64,000 nt of DNA from Morchella semilibera. Taxonomy: Eukaryota > Ascomycota > Pezizomycetes > Pezizales > Morchellaceae. Position 1 is the stretch's first letter, and every line of letters starts with the position of its first letter. Both the position numbers and the translations under genes were made by a program. The stretch is from the NCBI GenBank assembly GCA_009192285.1, contig WBVU01000004.1, positions 744,001 to 808,000 on the forward strand, in the 5' to 3' direction. The notes under the pieces are model-generated. The model was not told the DNA's origin. It worked only from the letters and a program-made list of their open reading frames with translations, and made no database searches. Of this stretch, positions 1-12,788 are shown piece after piece.

Positions 1-1018
1 AATCTTTTATTAATATTTCCGCATCCCCACCAAATCATACAGATTGATTGGCGTTAGTCAGCAGCATTAAAAAACAAGAGGGTGAAAAGATAACTACATG
101 TACTCGCGTACGCGAGATATGGGCTGGTCTTTCTCTGATTTTCGCGAGAGTTCTAGAGTTTGTAGTCAATTACGATACTGTAGGTAGTCAAATGATTTGG
201 GCCTAGGGGGGCTTCCTTAAGTTCACGGCTCAGTGGCAATCCTAGCTGATGGCGCCTTGGACCAGAGACACCCACGGATTCATGTGCAGGGCTCAAACCT
301 GCATAAATTCGCCACACTACCCAAACATCCTACCCAAACTGGGCCAAATATACTAAACTCATCCACCCACTTCACCTCGGCGTGGCTGACGAGCCAGATT
401 GTCTCGATATCTCTTTCCTCGAGGACTAGACTCGAGACCCAAGTATCCAATAAGACAAGCTGGCTCAAGCCTTAGTTAGCGCCCATACCGAGGCAGGTTA
501 AACCATCTAGGGCTCAAGGATGCTACACAGGTACTTACCACCCTCATTTTTTATTCTTTTCGTATAGTAAATAAAAACCAAAGTTCTAAAGGCTACGTAG
601 GCCTAAAAGTATGAGTATTCAAATATTTTGGGCTTGCCTTAAGAGCTTTACAAGCACGAGTTCAAATTCCATGAGACAGGTTAGCTCGAGCTATAGTCAA
701 GGCTCAGCCCAAACGAGCCCGTCAAACCACACTACTTACCCATCTCCGAGATCATGGGGCAAAGAATGTTTTAGAGGCCTCAATTCGATCACGGTAAAAA
801 GTCATTGCGCAGAAGTCGAAAACTAAGTATCGGAAAGAGATATGAGGGGCAACGATCTAAAGATTAGGGATCTTGGAAGGTAGGTGAGCGGGGATAGATG
901 GCCGTGGATGATCTGAATGCGATATTTGATACCCCGGTGGCGGAAAAACTTAAAGATAAAAGGAGCTGTCCTTCATCGTTAATACTCACATTTGCCAGAT
1001 TTTCCAAAAGAAACTAGC
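1..1018. other. Left-edge spacer and promoter of the wall-protein gene
   Basis: No gene is recognised here; the open frames are short and show no family signature. One TACATGTA palindrome lies at 95-102. The last 70 bases before the start codon at 1019 contain an A-rich stretch (about 945-962) that could serve as a TATA-like element for the downstream gene. That role is inferred from position only. Confidence 0.5.
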
Positions 1019-4000
1019 ATGCGATTTTATCGAATCTTCTCCTGCTTAGCCCTCATTGCAGGTGCTATAGCAGACAGGTCCCCATATCCGCCGGGATCGG
1101 GACCTCTGGATACTACAGACCATCAAAAAGCCACAACTGAGAGATCAGACAATAAATTTACTCTCGATCACAGTTCTCCCTTGGTCATCATTGAACAAGA
1201 TGACTACGACAGTTATGAAACGGAGGACGTTTACCTTTCCCCCAAGCCGCTTCTTGTACCTCAAGACAAGTTTCCAAAGCCCTTCTCCGATGGGATTGGG
1301 GTCGAAAACATTGAGACTACCGAAAAGACTGGCCCTGAAAGGGGCTATGCCGAGGATATCGATATTGAGGTGATCGATTTTGAGAGATTGTCTCCTGAGT
1401 TTTACGGCCCTCCGCCCCCCCATCCATACTTCCATCACCCTGAGTACGAAGAGTTTCACCCTCCGCCTCCTCCTCATTATCCCCCCCCATCCGAGTACGA
1501 GGAATTTCATGGAACACCCCCTCCATTCCCTCCTTATGGGCTTCCTCCCCCAGAGTTTTATGGGTTACCCCCGCCGCCCGATTTCTATGAAGAACCACCA
1601 TATGTCATGGGCCCTCCCCCACCTTTATCTTTGCCTATGGAGATGAGCCCTCCGGTACCTTCCATTCCAAAACAAGCAACAAAATCTAAGGGAGGAAATG
1701 TTCACGATAAAAAACTCCAACGTAGGAAATAATGTGAAGGAGGCCTCAGCAGTTAACAAGGCCAAAGGAAACAACATTGCCATTCCTGGTCAATCCACGG
1801 CTACTAACGATAATGAAAACCTTAACCAAGATGTTGCAGTAGCAAAGTCTGTCGAGAAAAACCTCAACATCGACGTGAACACTCCCGAAGAGTCTCCCCA
1901 GGCTCAAGTCCAAGCCCAGTTCCCTGGTGGACAGGTTGGCCCGCTTCAACAAGGACAGACCTTCTTGCCAGGCGGTGTTATGCCTATTGGTATGACTGAT
2001 ATTGTTTTCCCGGATATCATCATCACGAATGCCAACGACATTAACAACGCCAACGAGAATCAGAATCAGGTCGCCGCAAGCAACGAGAACGCAAATACCA
2101 ATCCAAATTCTCTCGGCAATGAAAATTCGGCCGCAAGCTTCCAGGAGTTCTCCGAGCAGAACTTCGCTGAAAACAACTTTCATTTTAATGAGGAGAAAAA
2201 TTTCTTTTATATTAATGCTATTGGTGAGAGTGTCCCGGTGCAGGTTGAGGTTCCCGTTGAGGTTCCCGTAACGAAGGTTATTCCCATTACGGAGACAGTC
2301 CAGGTTAGGTTCCTCAATGTGCTTGGTTTGAACCCATTCTAACAATTTACAACTCTCAGATAGGTCGCCGAGGTTGTGACGCCTTGTGTGACATGCCCTC
2401 CCCAGACCGAATATATCCCGTATACCCAAGTCGTCTCATACGAAACTGTTGTTGAGCAGATCCAGCTCCCCGGCCAAACTATCATTGAGCAGATACAGCT
2501 CCCAGGCCAGACCATCGTTGAGCAGATCCAACTTCCAGGGCAGACGATCATTGAGAAGGTTCAACTCCCCGGAACGACGGTCTACGAACAGCTCCCCGGC
2601 CAGACCGTCATTGAACAGATTGTCATCCCAGGAGAAACAATCTTTCAGATGGTAGAGGTACCAGTTCCAGTTACCGCTCAAGTCACAAAGACTCTTCCGG
2701 CCAAGACTATCATTGAAAAGGAGAGCGTGGTTATCGAGAACGAAATTTTTGTCACCATTCCTGCCAAAACCATCATCCAGCAGGAGAGCGTTGTTATTAC
2801 GAGTGAAGTGCTTGTTACACAGGCTCCAAGGATAATTCTCGAAGAAGTTTACGTCTCCGAGCAGATCAGGGTCCCATACACTATCACCCAGCAAGAGCAA
2901 ATCTATGTGTCTGAACAGATCCGGGTTCCTGTCACCGTCACCGAACAGGAGCAGATCTACGTATCCGAGCAGGTTCAGGTTCAGGTCCCCGTGACCATCA
3001 TCCAGCAGGAACAAGTCTATGTTTCTGAGCAGGTCAGAGTTCCTGTAACAGTGACTCTTAATGAACAGGTCTATGTCTCTGAGCAGATTATGGTCCCAGT
3101 AACGATCACTCAGCAGGAGCAAATCTACGTTTCCGAACAAGTCAGAGTGCCAGTTACGATTAAGGAGGAGGAGCTCGTCTATATCAGCCAGGAAGTCGAG
3201 GTTACCAAGTTCGTCACTGTTGATGGAATCGCCACTCCTGTTCCTACCACGATTACTGAGGAGGTCATCCTCCCTGCTCAAGTCGTTACCACCTTCCTGC
3301 CTGGTGTTCCCACCCCAGTAGTTCAGACTGTCCCTATCACTATCGTAGAGAAGGAACAGATCTATATCTCTGAGCAGGTTGCCGTGCCAGTAACTGTCAA
3401 AGAGGAGGATATCATATATGTTACTCAGAATGTCATCGTCACCGAATACGTATCAGTCGCTGGTATCGCAACTCCAGTCCTCACGACTGTTACCGAGGAG
3501 GTTGTTCTCCCAGCGCAGGTCATCACTACACACCTTCCTGGTGTGGACACCCCCGTCGTTCAGACAGTTCAAGTTCCGGTTACTGTATCCGTAGAGGAGT
3601 TTTTTTATATTACTAAGGAAAATGTTATTACCGAATTTGTTTCGCAGCCAGGCTTCGCAACCCCAGTTCCCACTACTATCTATGAAGAAATTCGGGTGCC
3701 AGCCCAAGTTGTCCAGGAGATCATTACAACATATCTCCCTGGAGTCGAAACCCCGGTTCTCCAGACTGTGTTTATTACTCAGGGCATTGAGTTCCCTGCT
3801 GCGCCTCCAGTGACTGTGGTTGTCACTGAAGATAATGTTGTTCAGACCATCGTCTCGTCACCACCAATTGTCATTACTGAAGCTCCTGTATATATTACAT
3901 TGCCAGCAGAGACGGTTGTTGCTCCCGGAGAAGTCTATACCACTATTGTTTGCGAAGGATGCCCCGTTGTAACCATCACAGCACCTGCGGAAACGTTGGT

Positions 4001-7000
4001 ACAACCCCCAGTGGTTGTCACCCAGCCAGGCCAAGCAGTTACAATTCCTGGAGCAGTCCAGATTATTACAGAAGTCCAAGAGCTACCAGTTCCAGGCCCT
4101 ACAGTGGAAGTTGGATACCCAATTGCTGGTCCCACTATTAAACTTCCCGGCGAAGTTGTCGAGGTTGGATATCCCGTCCCAGGCCCGACTGTCAGGCTCC
4201 CCGGCGAGGTTGTCGAGGTTGGGTACCCCGTTCCCGGCCCCACTGTTCAGCTTCCTGGTGAAGTCATTCAGGTCCCTGGCCCCACCGTTCAACTTCCTGG
4301 CGAAGTTGTCCAGATCCCCGGTCCTTCCGTTCAAGTCCCAGGCCCCACTGTCCAGCTTCCTGGTGAGGTTGTCCAAATCCCCGGTCCTTCCGTCCAAGTT
4401 CCAGGCCCTACTATCCAGCTTCCTGGTGAAGTTGTTCAGGTACCAGGCCCTACCGTTCAGCTTCCTGGTGAAGTTGTTCAGGTACCAGGCCCTACCGTTC
4501 AGCTCCCTGGTGAGGTTGTTCAGGTACCAGGCCCTACCGTTCAGCTTCCTGGTGAGGTTGTTCAGGTACCAGGCCCTACCGTTCAGCTTCCTGGAGAGGT
4601 TACCCAGATCCCCGGCCCTTCCGTCCAAGTCCCAGGTCCTACTGTCCAGCTCCCTGGTGAAGTTGTTCAGGTACCGGGCCCTACCGTTCAGCTTCCTGGA
4701 GAGGTTACCCAGATCCCCGGCCCCTCCGTCCAAGTCCCAGGACCTACTGTCCAGCTCCCTGGTGAAGTTGTTCAGGTACCAGGCCCTACCGTTCAGCTTC
4801 CTGGAGAGGTTACCCAGGTCCCCGGTCCTTCCGTCCAAGTCCCAGGCCCCACTGTTCAGCTTCCTGGAGAGGTTACCCAGGTCCCCGGTCCTTCCGTCCA
4901 AGTCCCAGGCCCCACTGTTCAGCTTCCTGGTGAAGTTCAGGCCCCTGGCCCTGTCGCCCAACTTCCTGGTAGAGTTATCAACACCCCCGGTAGTCCAGTT
5001 TTCGGTCTCCCTGTGACAAATGTCACCAGAAACAGTGTAAATGCTGGAAACAACGGTATATTCATGAATCCCCCTCCCCATAGGTCAAACACTAAGTTCT
5101 AACTAAATAGTTTTTGACGCCTCCGCCTGGTTTGGCACCTTCTCCAGAACAGCCTGGACCTGTCGCTCAAGCACCACAGCCACCATTCAAGCTCTCAAGC
5201 CCTGCCCCAGTCCGCCAGCCTCAAACACCATCTGCCCCGGTCCCAGCCACCGTTACTAATGTTCTTGAGGGACCACTCTGTACTGATTGCTTCAACAACG
5301 AGTATGAATATGAATTTGATGTGGAGCTGCCGTCTTCCTCTGAAACTACTCCTGGGATTTCTTCACAAAGAACCCCTAAAGCTCCAAGTTCTCAGGCTTC
5401 TGGTCCATCCCCGGGGTACGTAGGGTCTTCAGGGTCATCTGCTGCCGTACCATCCCCAGGTACTGCGCCCGTAGGATCTGGTCCAGCTCCCTCTTCTGAT
5501 TCTGCTCTGGGACCTTGCCCAGCATCCGGACCTTGCCCAGCATTCAACTCTTCCCCGGGACTTGGCTCTCCCCCGGCATCTGGCTCCACTCTGGCATCTG
5601 GCAAAGCCCCAGCGAACGGCACCAGCCCCGCATCTGTTTATTCTCCCTCATCTGGCTATTCTCCAGCCAACGGCTCAATTCCAGTGTCTGGACATCTCCC
5701 AGTATCTGGATCTACTCCAGGACCCGAGTCCATACAAGGGTCATCATCTTCTCCTTCTCTAGAGTCCGTGGGATCCGCACCCGTGGTTCCAGCTACTCCT
5801 AAATCTGTCCCATCACCAGGAAATACTGGAGCTGTGCCGGCATCAGGCTCCGCACCTTCCTTAGGTTCCGATGCAGGCTCAGGTCCTGTATCTGGCTCTG
5901 GATATGCGTCCGCTTCGGGTTCTGCAGGGTCAGGTTCTACACCTGGCTCTAGCTCTGGCTCTAGCTCTGGCTCTAGCTCTGGCTCCGGCTCTGGCTCTGG
6001 CTCTACGCCTGCTTCTGGCCCTGCTCCTGCTTCTGGCCCTGCTCCTGCTTCTGGTCCCGCTTCCGACTCTGGTTCTGCAGGCTCTGGACCCGCAGGCTCA
6101 GGCTCTGCACCTAGCTCTAGCTCTAACTCTACGTCTACTTCTGGCCCCGCACCTGCCTCTGGTCCCGCACCTGCCTCTGGTCACGCACCTGCTTCTGGTC
6201 CCGCACCTGCCTCTGGTCCCGCACCTGCCTCTGGTCACGCACCTGCTTCTGGTCCCGGAGGCTCAGGTTCTGCACCTAGCTTTGGTTCTGGCTCTTCTGG
6301 TCCCGCAGGCTCGGGCTCTGCACCTAGCTCTGGCTCTAACTCTACGTCTACTTCTGGTCCCGCACTTACTTCTGGTCCCGCACTTACTTCTGGTCCCGCA
6401 CTTGCTTCTGGCCCCGCACCTGCTTCTGGTCCCGCACCTGCTTCTGGTTCCGCCTCTGGCTCTGGTCCCGCAGTCTCAGTACCTAGCTCTGGTTCTGATT
6501 CTTCTGGTCCCGCACCTGCTTCTAGTCCCGCTTCTGGCTCTGGTCCCGCAGGCTCAGGTTCTGTACCTAGCTCTGGTTCTGATTCTTCTGGTCCCGCACC
6601 TGCTTCTAGTCCCGCTTCTGGCTCTGGTCCCGCAGGCTCAGGTTCTGCACCTACCTCTGGCTCTGGCCCTTCTAGTCCCGCACCTGCTTCTGGTCCCGCA
6701 GGCTCAGGTTCTGCACCTACCTCTGGCTCTGGCCCTTCTAGTCCCGCACCTGCTTCTGGTCCCGCAGGCTCAGATTCTGCACCTAGCTCTGGTTCTGATT
6801 CTTCTGGTCCCGCACCTGCTTCTAGTCCCGCTTCTGGCTCTGGTCCCGCAGGCTCAGGTTCTGCACCTAGTTCTGGCTCTGGCTCTTCTAGTCCTGGACC
6901 TGCTTCTGGTCCCGCTTCTGGTTCTGGTCCAGCAGACTCAGGTTCTGCAGGCTCTATTCCCGCAGGCTCAGGTTCTACACCTAGTTCTGGCTCTGGTTCT

Positions 7001-7384
7001 TCTGGTCCCGCACCTGCTTCTGGTCCCGCTTCTGGTTCCGGTCCAGCAGACTCAGGCTCTGGTCCCACAGGCTCAGGTTCTGCACCTAGCTCTGGCTCTG
7101 GCTCTTCTAGTCCCGCACCTGCTTCTGGTCCCGCTTCTGGCTCTGGTCCAGCAGGCTCTGGCCCCGCAGGTTCTAGCGCCGTACCCGCCTCGGGCCCCGC
7201 CGCTCCACCTTCCCCTCCTCTCTCAGGCTCTCCAACGGTGCCATCAGCAGCGAAGCCTGCCCAAGGCGGCAAAATCCCACCATCCCCCGAGGAACCTGAA
7301 CCGTTCGAAGGTGCGGCCTCCCGCACTCGCGCTGGAATCCTTGGCCTCGCTCTTGGCCTCGGTAGCATCGTCTTGGTGCTATAA
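1019..7384 (+). CDS. Large secreted GPI-anchored repeat-rich cell-wall protein (multi-exon)
   Basis: Probable cell-surface protein of about 2,040-2,080 residues. ATG at 1019 opens a signal peptide (MRFYRIFSCLALIAGAIA). Then follow a Tyr/Pro-rich segment (1400-1650), an Asn-rich segment (1700-2200), EQIQLPGQTI repeats (2445-2650), YVSEQ(I/V)RVPVTI repeats (2850-3400), PGPTVQLPGEVVQ repeats (4090-4940) and a Ser/Gly/Pro/Ala tract (5380-7190). The end (EGAAS, then a short basic stretch, then a hydrophobic tail ending SIVLVL) is a typical GPI-anchor signal. Introns fit at 2304-2363 (GTTAGG, CTAAC, TAG; phase 0) and 5037-5110 (GTAAAT, CTAAC, TAG; phase 0). Between 1709 and 1830 the frame moves by +1. 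Either an intron 1722-1830 (GTAGGA, CTAAC, AAG) or one extra base near the A6 run at 1709-1714 would explain it. Signal peptide plus anchor support one gene. No family was recognised; the wall role is inferred from architecture. Confidence 0.75.
4090..4945 (+). repeat. Coding minisatellite, 42-nt and 63-nt units (PGPTVQLPGEVVQ)
   Basis: Tandem units of 14 residues (GEVVQVPGPTVQLP) alternate with 21-residue units (GEVTQIPGPSVQVPGPTVQLP). From about 4430 to 4600 four successive 42-nt units are almost identical at the DNA level, so the array probably expanded recently and may vary in length between strains. It lies inside the GPI-anchored protein gene. Confidence 0.9.
5900..7190 (+). repeat. Coding Ser/Gly/Pro/Ala tandem tract
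   Basis: Short units such as SGPAPASGPA and SGSAPSSGSGSS are repeated with a 6-nt to about 45-nt periodicity. Because of the repeats all three plus-strand frames and one minus-strand frame stay open here; only the Ser/Gly/Pro/Ala frame joins the upstream exon and ends in the GPI signal. Such a stalk is often heavily O-mannosylated in fungi (family knowledge, not shown here). Confidence 0.85.
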
Positions 7385-10187
7385 AGCCTCTAAAATACAG
7401 GGGCCCAGCAACACTAACGGATTTATGATTGAAACGAACCCGAGGATCCTGATTTCCTTTTTATGATTATGAACTAGACTACTTTTCATGTACTTTTCGT
7501 GCTGGGTGCGTTGTTTGTGGAGTGGCGGGACAACCCAACGTATCTGGGATATGATATAGCAGCCTATACAGGCAGTGACGATCATCATGAAAGCCTTGAT
7601 AAATAACATATGTATATATATGTAACGGCAAAAGCCCCAAAAATAAAGACAGATATAAAAACAAATGGCAGCCTCTGTGTGCAAGACCTGTCAGGATTTC
7701 TCATAGGTCTTGACCGATTTTGTGCAAAAAGCGGCATTGATAACGCTGCTATGTCTTAGACGCATAGGACACTCGCGAAGACGCCCGGGTACTCCTACGG
7801 GTTGCATGCAATTATGAATAAATAAATAAATAAATAAATAGCCGATTAGGAATAGCGCCAGGATGTGCGAGTGATGACCTATGAAGTAAACCAAATTCTA
7901 TTTGATTGATTGAGGTGGTTCTCCAATCAGCGAGCCCTCAAGTTGGAATCACTCTCCAATAGGAAAATCGGCTTAGGTAACTATCTCTAATTTTAGTATT
8001 CATACCTTTCGTCCATCACGGACGGAGGGTAAAGACAATGGAAAAAAGATAGAGACATGAGAAAAAATGCTTGCCGAGACCCGTTCCGTGCCCCAGAGAA
8101 AGTGCAACGGATGGGCCAGAGATGTACGTGTCTCCTCATATCCCTCAAGATATAAAGAAATGCGTTACTATGGATATCAAAAATAATGCAACCCTCCTCG
8201 TTGCAATCTCATCGGTTGTACCAATTCACCATAGGGCTTAATGGACAAAGAGGTTGAAGGGGAGCCAATACTATACATGTAGACAACCCATCACCACGAG
8301 TCGACGGATCCACCAATTTAGTGATAGACCAGACCTCCACAAAAATGATGGCTTAGGTGCCATACACCGGCCGCGAGGGGGGGCATTCATTTGCATGATC
8401 TTTGGTTAAATCCCTGCTCTCCAAAGATTCCATTTAAATAGACATTGCGTTAAAATCTTATTAATACAAAAGGAAGAAACATTGTTCCTACATAGTATGG
8501 TGCGAGAAGTGATTGGGGGGGGGGAAGCCCGTCAACCTGCTCCCACACCAAATCTCACGCGGAAGCCACAGTTCGCCACACGGGATCGCGCCTCAACTCA
8601 TTGACTGAGCAGCTGCTCTAAAGCTCCCATTCGCTAGGTGTTTTTTGGTTGACAGACTTCACCCCCCCCCCCCCCAATCACTTCTCGCACCATACATTAA
8701 ACTTACTTTCTAAGCCCCGCCAGGAATTTGGAAATTTACAGCCTTGGCAGTAACCCGCTACCCCATTGTCTACCCACGGTCGGAGGTCGTATTACACCTA
8801 TATATATAATTGCTTGTGCGGAGAACGGTAGAAGTGAACCCGTAAATGATGAAAGGTAGGAAAACTAGTAGGTTATTCACAACCCAATACCTTCCGAGGT
8901 AAATTACTCCTATCAGTGGATTGATCCCAGTGGAGGTATTAGGGAGTATTAGAGATATATATAAAAGAAAAAACTAGCCCCGGGATCCTCAATGTACATA
9001 GATATAATTAATTATAATGGCACATACTTTCTCAAGACAACTTTATCCTTTAGACTATATGGACTATTCTCCCATGCCCCAGATCCAAGGTCACCAGCAG
9101 ACAAAAATAGAAAAGATAATAATAATCTGCAGTATGTATTCTCACAGGAAAGCAGTTTTGGCCCTTAGGTTTGGCTCTTGGCACCCCACGACTCCTGCTC
9201 GCATCCTCTTGGAATATTATCCCACATCACTCCTCCCCGCCGACCCTAAATAAATATGCCCGGCTACAAAATCTTCCCACAGTCACCACTTACATACTAA
9301 GAAATTCTACAAGGTATGGTCTATGCGAGTGATTTCTCATGATCTATGATCCTCTACTAAAAAAGTAGGTGTTCAATGCATTGTAGCATTTCAATTCTTT
9401 TCGTTTCCAGAGTTCTCCGCAATCCCACAATATTACAGAAATGGGGGTTCGCGCCATAGAGTAAAAGATGACACTAGGTCGAAAAATGCCACCCTCCAAA
9501 GAACAAGCAGACAAAGCACAAAATCCAACCAGATACAGAGAGAAAAAGAAAACAAGGGGTGTTGATTTCAACTTGAGTGAAGGTGCCTGCATTAAAAAGT
9601 AACAGAGTAAATAATGCAAAGTAAAAATGAAATCCCCTAAGGAAACTAACAGCAAGGAACGAGAACAGTGAAAAGAAGTACCAGTAGTATAGAGAGACAG
9701 GTCACAAAATTCCAAATATAGCAATTTGGGGTAGAGACAGAGAAGGAAAGTGAGAATAGAATATAAGCTATCCATCCGTCCGTCTATACTCCAGGGAATA
9801 AAGCACACAGAAGTTAAGACATATGACCACAAAACCAGCACCAAACCCAAACCAAATCAAGTCAAATCAAATTAGCAAGACAACAAAAGCATTCAGAAAG
9901 TATGTTTACATGGTAACGAGACATGACTACAGGTCAAGGGTAGAAATAGTCGAAAGTGAAAGAGAAACACGACGCCTTTGGAGCTGAAGAAATGTTGAGA
10001 TACTGATACGACCATCAAGTGAGACAAAACAAGGAAGAAAGGGAGAAAGGGAGACGATGTTGATGTATCCCCAGATAACAAAATCAAGGCCCAGGAAAGA
10101 CAGACGAGAGATCCCAGTTAAATAATTCGTGATATTGATCACATTGCTCCATAGAATTCGGCATTAGAGACCTGGTCCATAGGGCTG
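7385..10187. other. Convergent spacer with a MITE and 3' regions
   Basis: No supported gene. The stretch holds the 195-bp inverted-repeat element at 8498-8692, a TAAA microsatellite near 7818-7840, one TACATGTA (8274) and two copies of the bipartite motif on the minus strand (7868-7884 and 9326-9342). The T-rich minus strand from about 9340 to 10150 is probably the 3' untranslated region of the 4E-T-like gene; its hydrophobic open frame is best explained by base composition. Confidence 0.5.
8498..8692. mobile_element. 195-bp MITE with about 40-bp terminal inverted repeats
   Basis: The left end (8498-8537) begins TGGTGCGAGAAGTGATT followed by ten G and AAGCCCGTCAACC. The right end (8647-8692) is its inverse with fourteen C and only two C/T differences in the inner part. 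A TA dinucleotide flanks each end (8496-8497 and 8693-8694), which fits the TA target duplication of Tc1/mariner-type elements. The roughly 110-bp core has no coding capacity, so it would be a non-autonomous element. The superfamily assignment rests only on the TA flanks. Confidence 0.75.
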
Positions 10188-12747
10188 TCAGCGAATCTGG
10201 CGGTGGATAGATTCAGCAGAAAATCGCGCATTACCGGGCCCGTGCGGATGGGGAGGATTCTTGGCTCCATCGTGGGGGAAACCAAAAGGTGGACCGTGAA
10301 GTCCCATGGGAGGACCATGAGGTGGTTCGTGGGGGTGATGGAACGGCATGTGGTATCCAGGAGGTGGCCCGTTCATCTGTGGAGGAGGTGGTCCGTTCAT
10401 ACCAAAGAACGGAGGGGGCGGACCGAAATTTGGTGGTATATTTGGCATTGGTGCAAGCTGAAATGGCATCGGAGGGCCATTTACTCCTAGAGGTGGTCCA
10501 AGGAAAGTCGGAGGCGGGGGAGGGCCTTGATGATGCTGGTTTCTTGCAAGGCCTGGAGGTGGAGCCACTTGTCTAAGCGCTTGAGGGAGCTGCGGCTGCG
10601 ACATCTGTTGAGGAGGGTTCCAGCCAGCCGGAGGACCATGTTCCATGAGCGGCCTGGGGTAAATGGGACTAGCGTCACGCCTTCTAAAATCGGTGATTGC
10701 TGGGTCATCAAAAACAGGCGAAAGAGGGTTATTCTTTGCTCTATGGTAATTATGGGGGCTCGTTGATATTGGAGGCGGCGGGGGCATCTGGGATGGAGCT
10801 CCATAGTGTTGGTGCAGCGGAGAGATTGATGTAGGAAGTTGTGCCTGGTGTTGTTGCTGCTGCTGCTGGTGCTGTTGGTGCTGTTGATGCTGTTGCTGCT
10901 GGTGTTGCTGCTGATGTTGCTGCTGATGTTGCTGCTGATGTTGCTGCTGATGTTGCTGGTGTTGTTGCTGGCTGTGCTGCTGCTGCTGCTGCTGTGACTG
11001 ATGCGACTGATGCATGAGACGCATGAGGAAGTCTGTATTCGGATCGTTCCGAAGTCCGGGGTTTCCTTGATTTTGCTGATGTGAAGGGGGGGGAGGTGGG
11101 GACATAAGGCTTGAGGTGATGGGAGATATACTACGCTGCATGGGGCGTTGGATTTGCGGAGTTGGTACAGGCGCCTGCACGGCAATCGGAGTTGTATTGT
11201 CCCCGATATTGACTCCGTTAAGTATTTTCAGAATACGATGAAACCCTTCTTTATCTTCCAAAGTGGATCCATTCGCCGGATTATTATTTAATTTTGGAGA
11301 AGGTTTACGAGCTTCAACCACCGGGGGAGCGGCAACCTCCTCTTGTGGGGCAAAAATTGCAGCAAAGCGAGATTTCACTGGGTTTTTGGGCTCTTGTCTG
11401 ATAGGGTTCTTTATATCCTGTTCGGCGCTTTTGGTGGCAGGGGTGCTCCAGAAACCAAAGAATCTGTCCACATTGTTTTCTACTACCGCTGGGGCGGTTT
11501 GTGGTTCTATTTATGGTATTAGTTCCTAAAATATGTCTCTTTGCACGAGTACTTTCTGATATACCTTCAATAACCGCACTTTCGTGCTCCTTTGTAGACT
11601 TAGCTTCCACTTCTTCTTTTGGAGGTGGTGTTTGATGGTCCTCCTCGGTAGGCAAGTCTGCTTTCTTCTTCTCTTCAGGTGGTGCATTACCTGCCTTCAT
11701 TCTCTCCTTCCAGCGTTGGAATTCCTCCATTGAATGCGCCTGTTTGGTATCTCCTGTCCTATCATCATTACTTGGTCCGGAATCCATCCATTCAGGATCC
11801 TTCTCAGTCCTACTATTGTGTAACGGTGACTACTATTGTGGTGAGTGTCACGATGGTGGTCTCGGTCACGGTAGTGATCCCTGTCTCCCCCACGACTATC
11901 ATCTAGTAACCAGCTAGACTCATCCCTTTTTAGCTTTGGTCTGTGTTTCGCGATCTCGGTCTCTCCCAAAGTTATCATATTTTGGTGGACGGTCCTTATC
12001 CCACGGTGTTTCCCGCTTCTCTCTTTCAACACCCCTACGGAAACGGTCACCGTCCTCGGCACCAAAGCTCTTGCGCGGTTGGCGTGAAACACTTGTCCAA
12101 CCACCCCCTCGCTCCCCATTACTTTCGACATCGTCTCTAAATCCTCGTTTGATGTGATTTGGGCCCCGCATTTCGGCACGATCTCCGCCGCGGTCCTTGT
12201 CCCCTCTATCCTTGTCGCCCGAGCGAACCCCCCTTTCAATCTTGAACCGTTCAAAATGAGGGCCTTCCCCACGCTCTTCCGCAAATACTGGGGACGCTGT
12301 TGAAGTGGAATGAAGCCCATCTTGATCAAACTTGCCGGATGTTGCTCGAGCCGAGGATGACGACGCAAACGACATCATTTTCGGGGGCCCAAGGATGATG
12401 TCTCCTGGGACTTTAAGACATCAGCGAAGCAACAAAAAAATAGACAGCAAGTTCATATGGGAAACATACTTGTAGATCGTGACACGTGCCGAGATTCAAA
12501 CATGGATGGCCGACGTGTTGCCGAAATACTAAGTTACCACGGTTCACTTTAGTTTCAACATACGGCTGAGTATCAGAAGATCAGGAACGGAAGCATAGTA
12601 GTACCCCTTGAGAGAATCGTCATGGTTAGTACTGTTCACCAGAACATCACCATCGATGCGTGTGCGAGTGGTTTGTGGTCGAACTGCGGGGGCAGGCCTA
12701 TGAAAGCTAATTAGCACACGACCCTAAATACAACAAGAGATGGCAAA

Positions 12748-12788
<41 letters not shown>

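Noticed and set aside
1708-1715. A AAA AAC as a -1 slippery heptamer in the wall-protein gene
   Set aside because: The needed shift is +1, and the heptamer is not in the register a -1 site requires.
5871-7466. Second plus-strand frame (Leu/Ala/Pro repeats) and a minus-strand frame at 6235-7368
   Set aside because: Both are by-products of the tandem Ser/Gly/Pro/Ala repeat; only one frame connects to the upstream exon and ends in a GPI signal.
9344-9850. Minus-strand hydrophobic open frame of 168 codons
   Set aside because: It lies in A-rich plus-strand DNA just past the 4E-T-like gene. The hydrophobic text follows from T-rich codons, with no membrane-protein pattern or start context.
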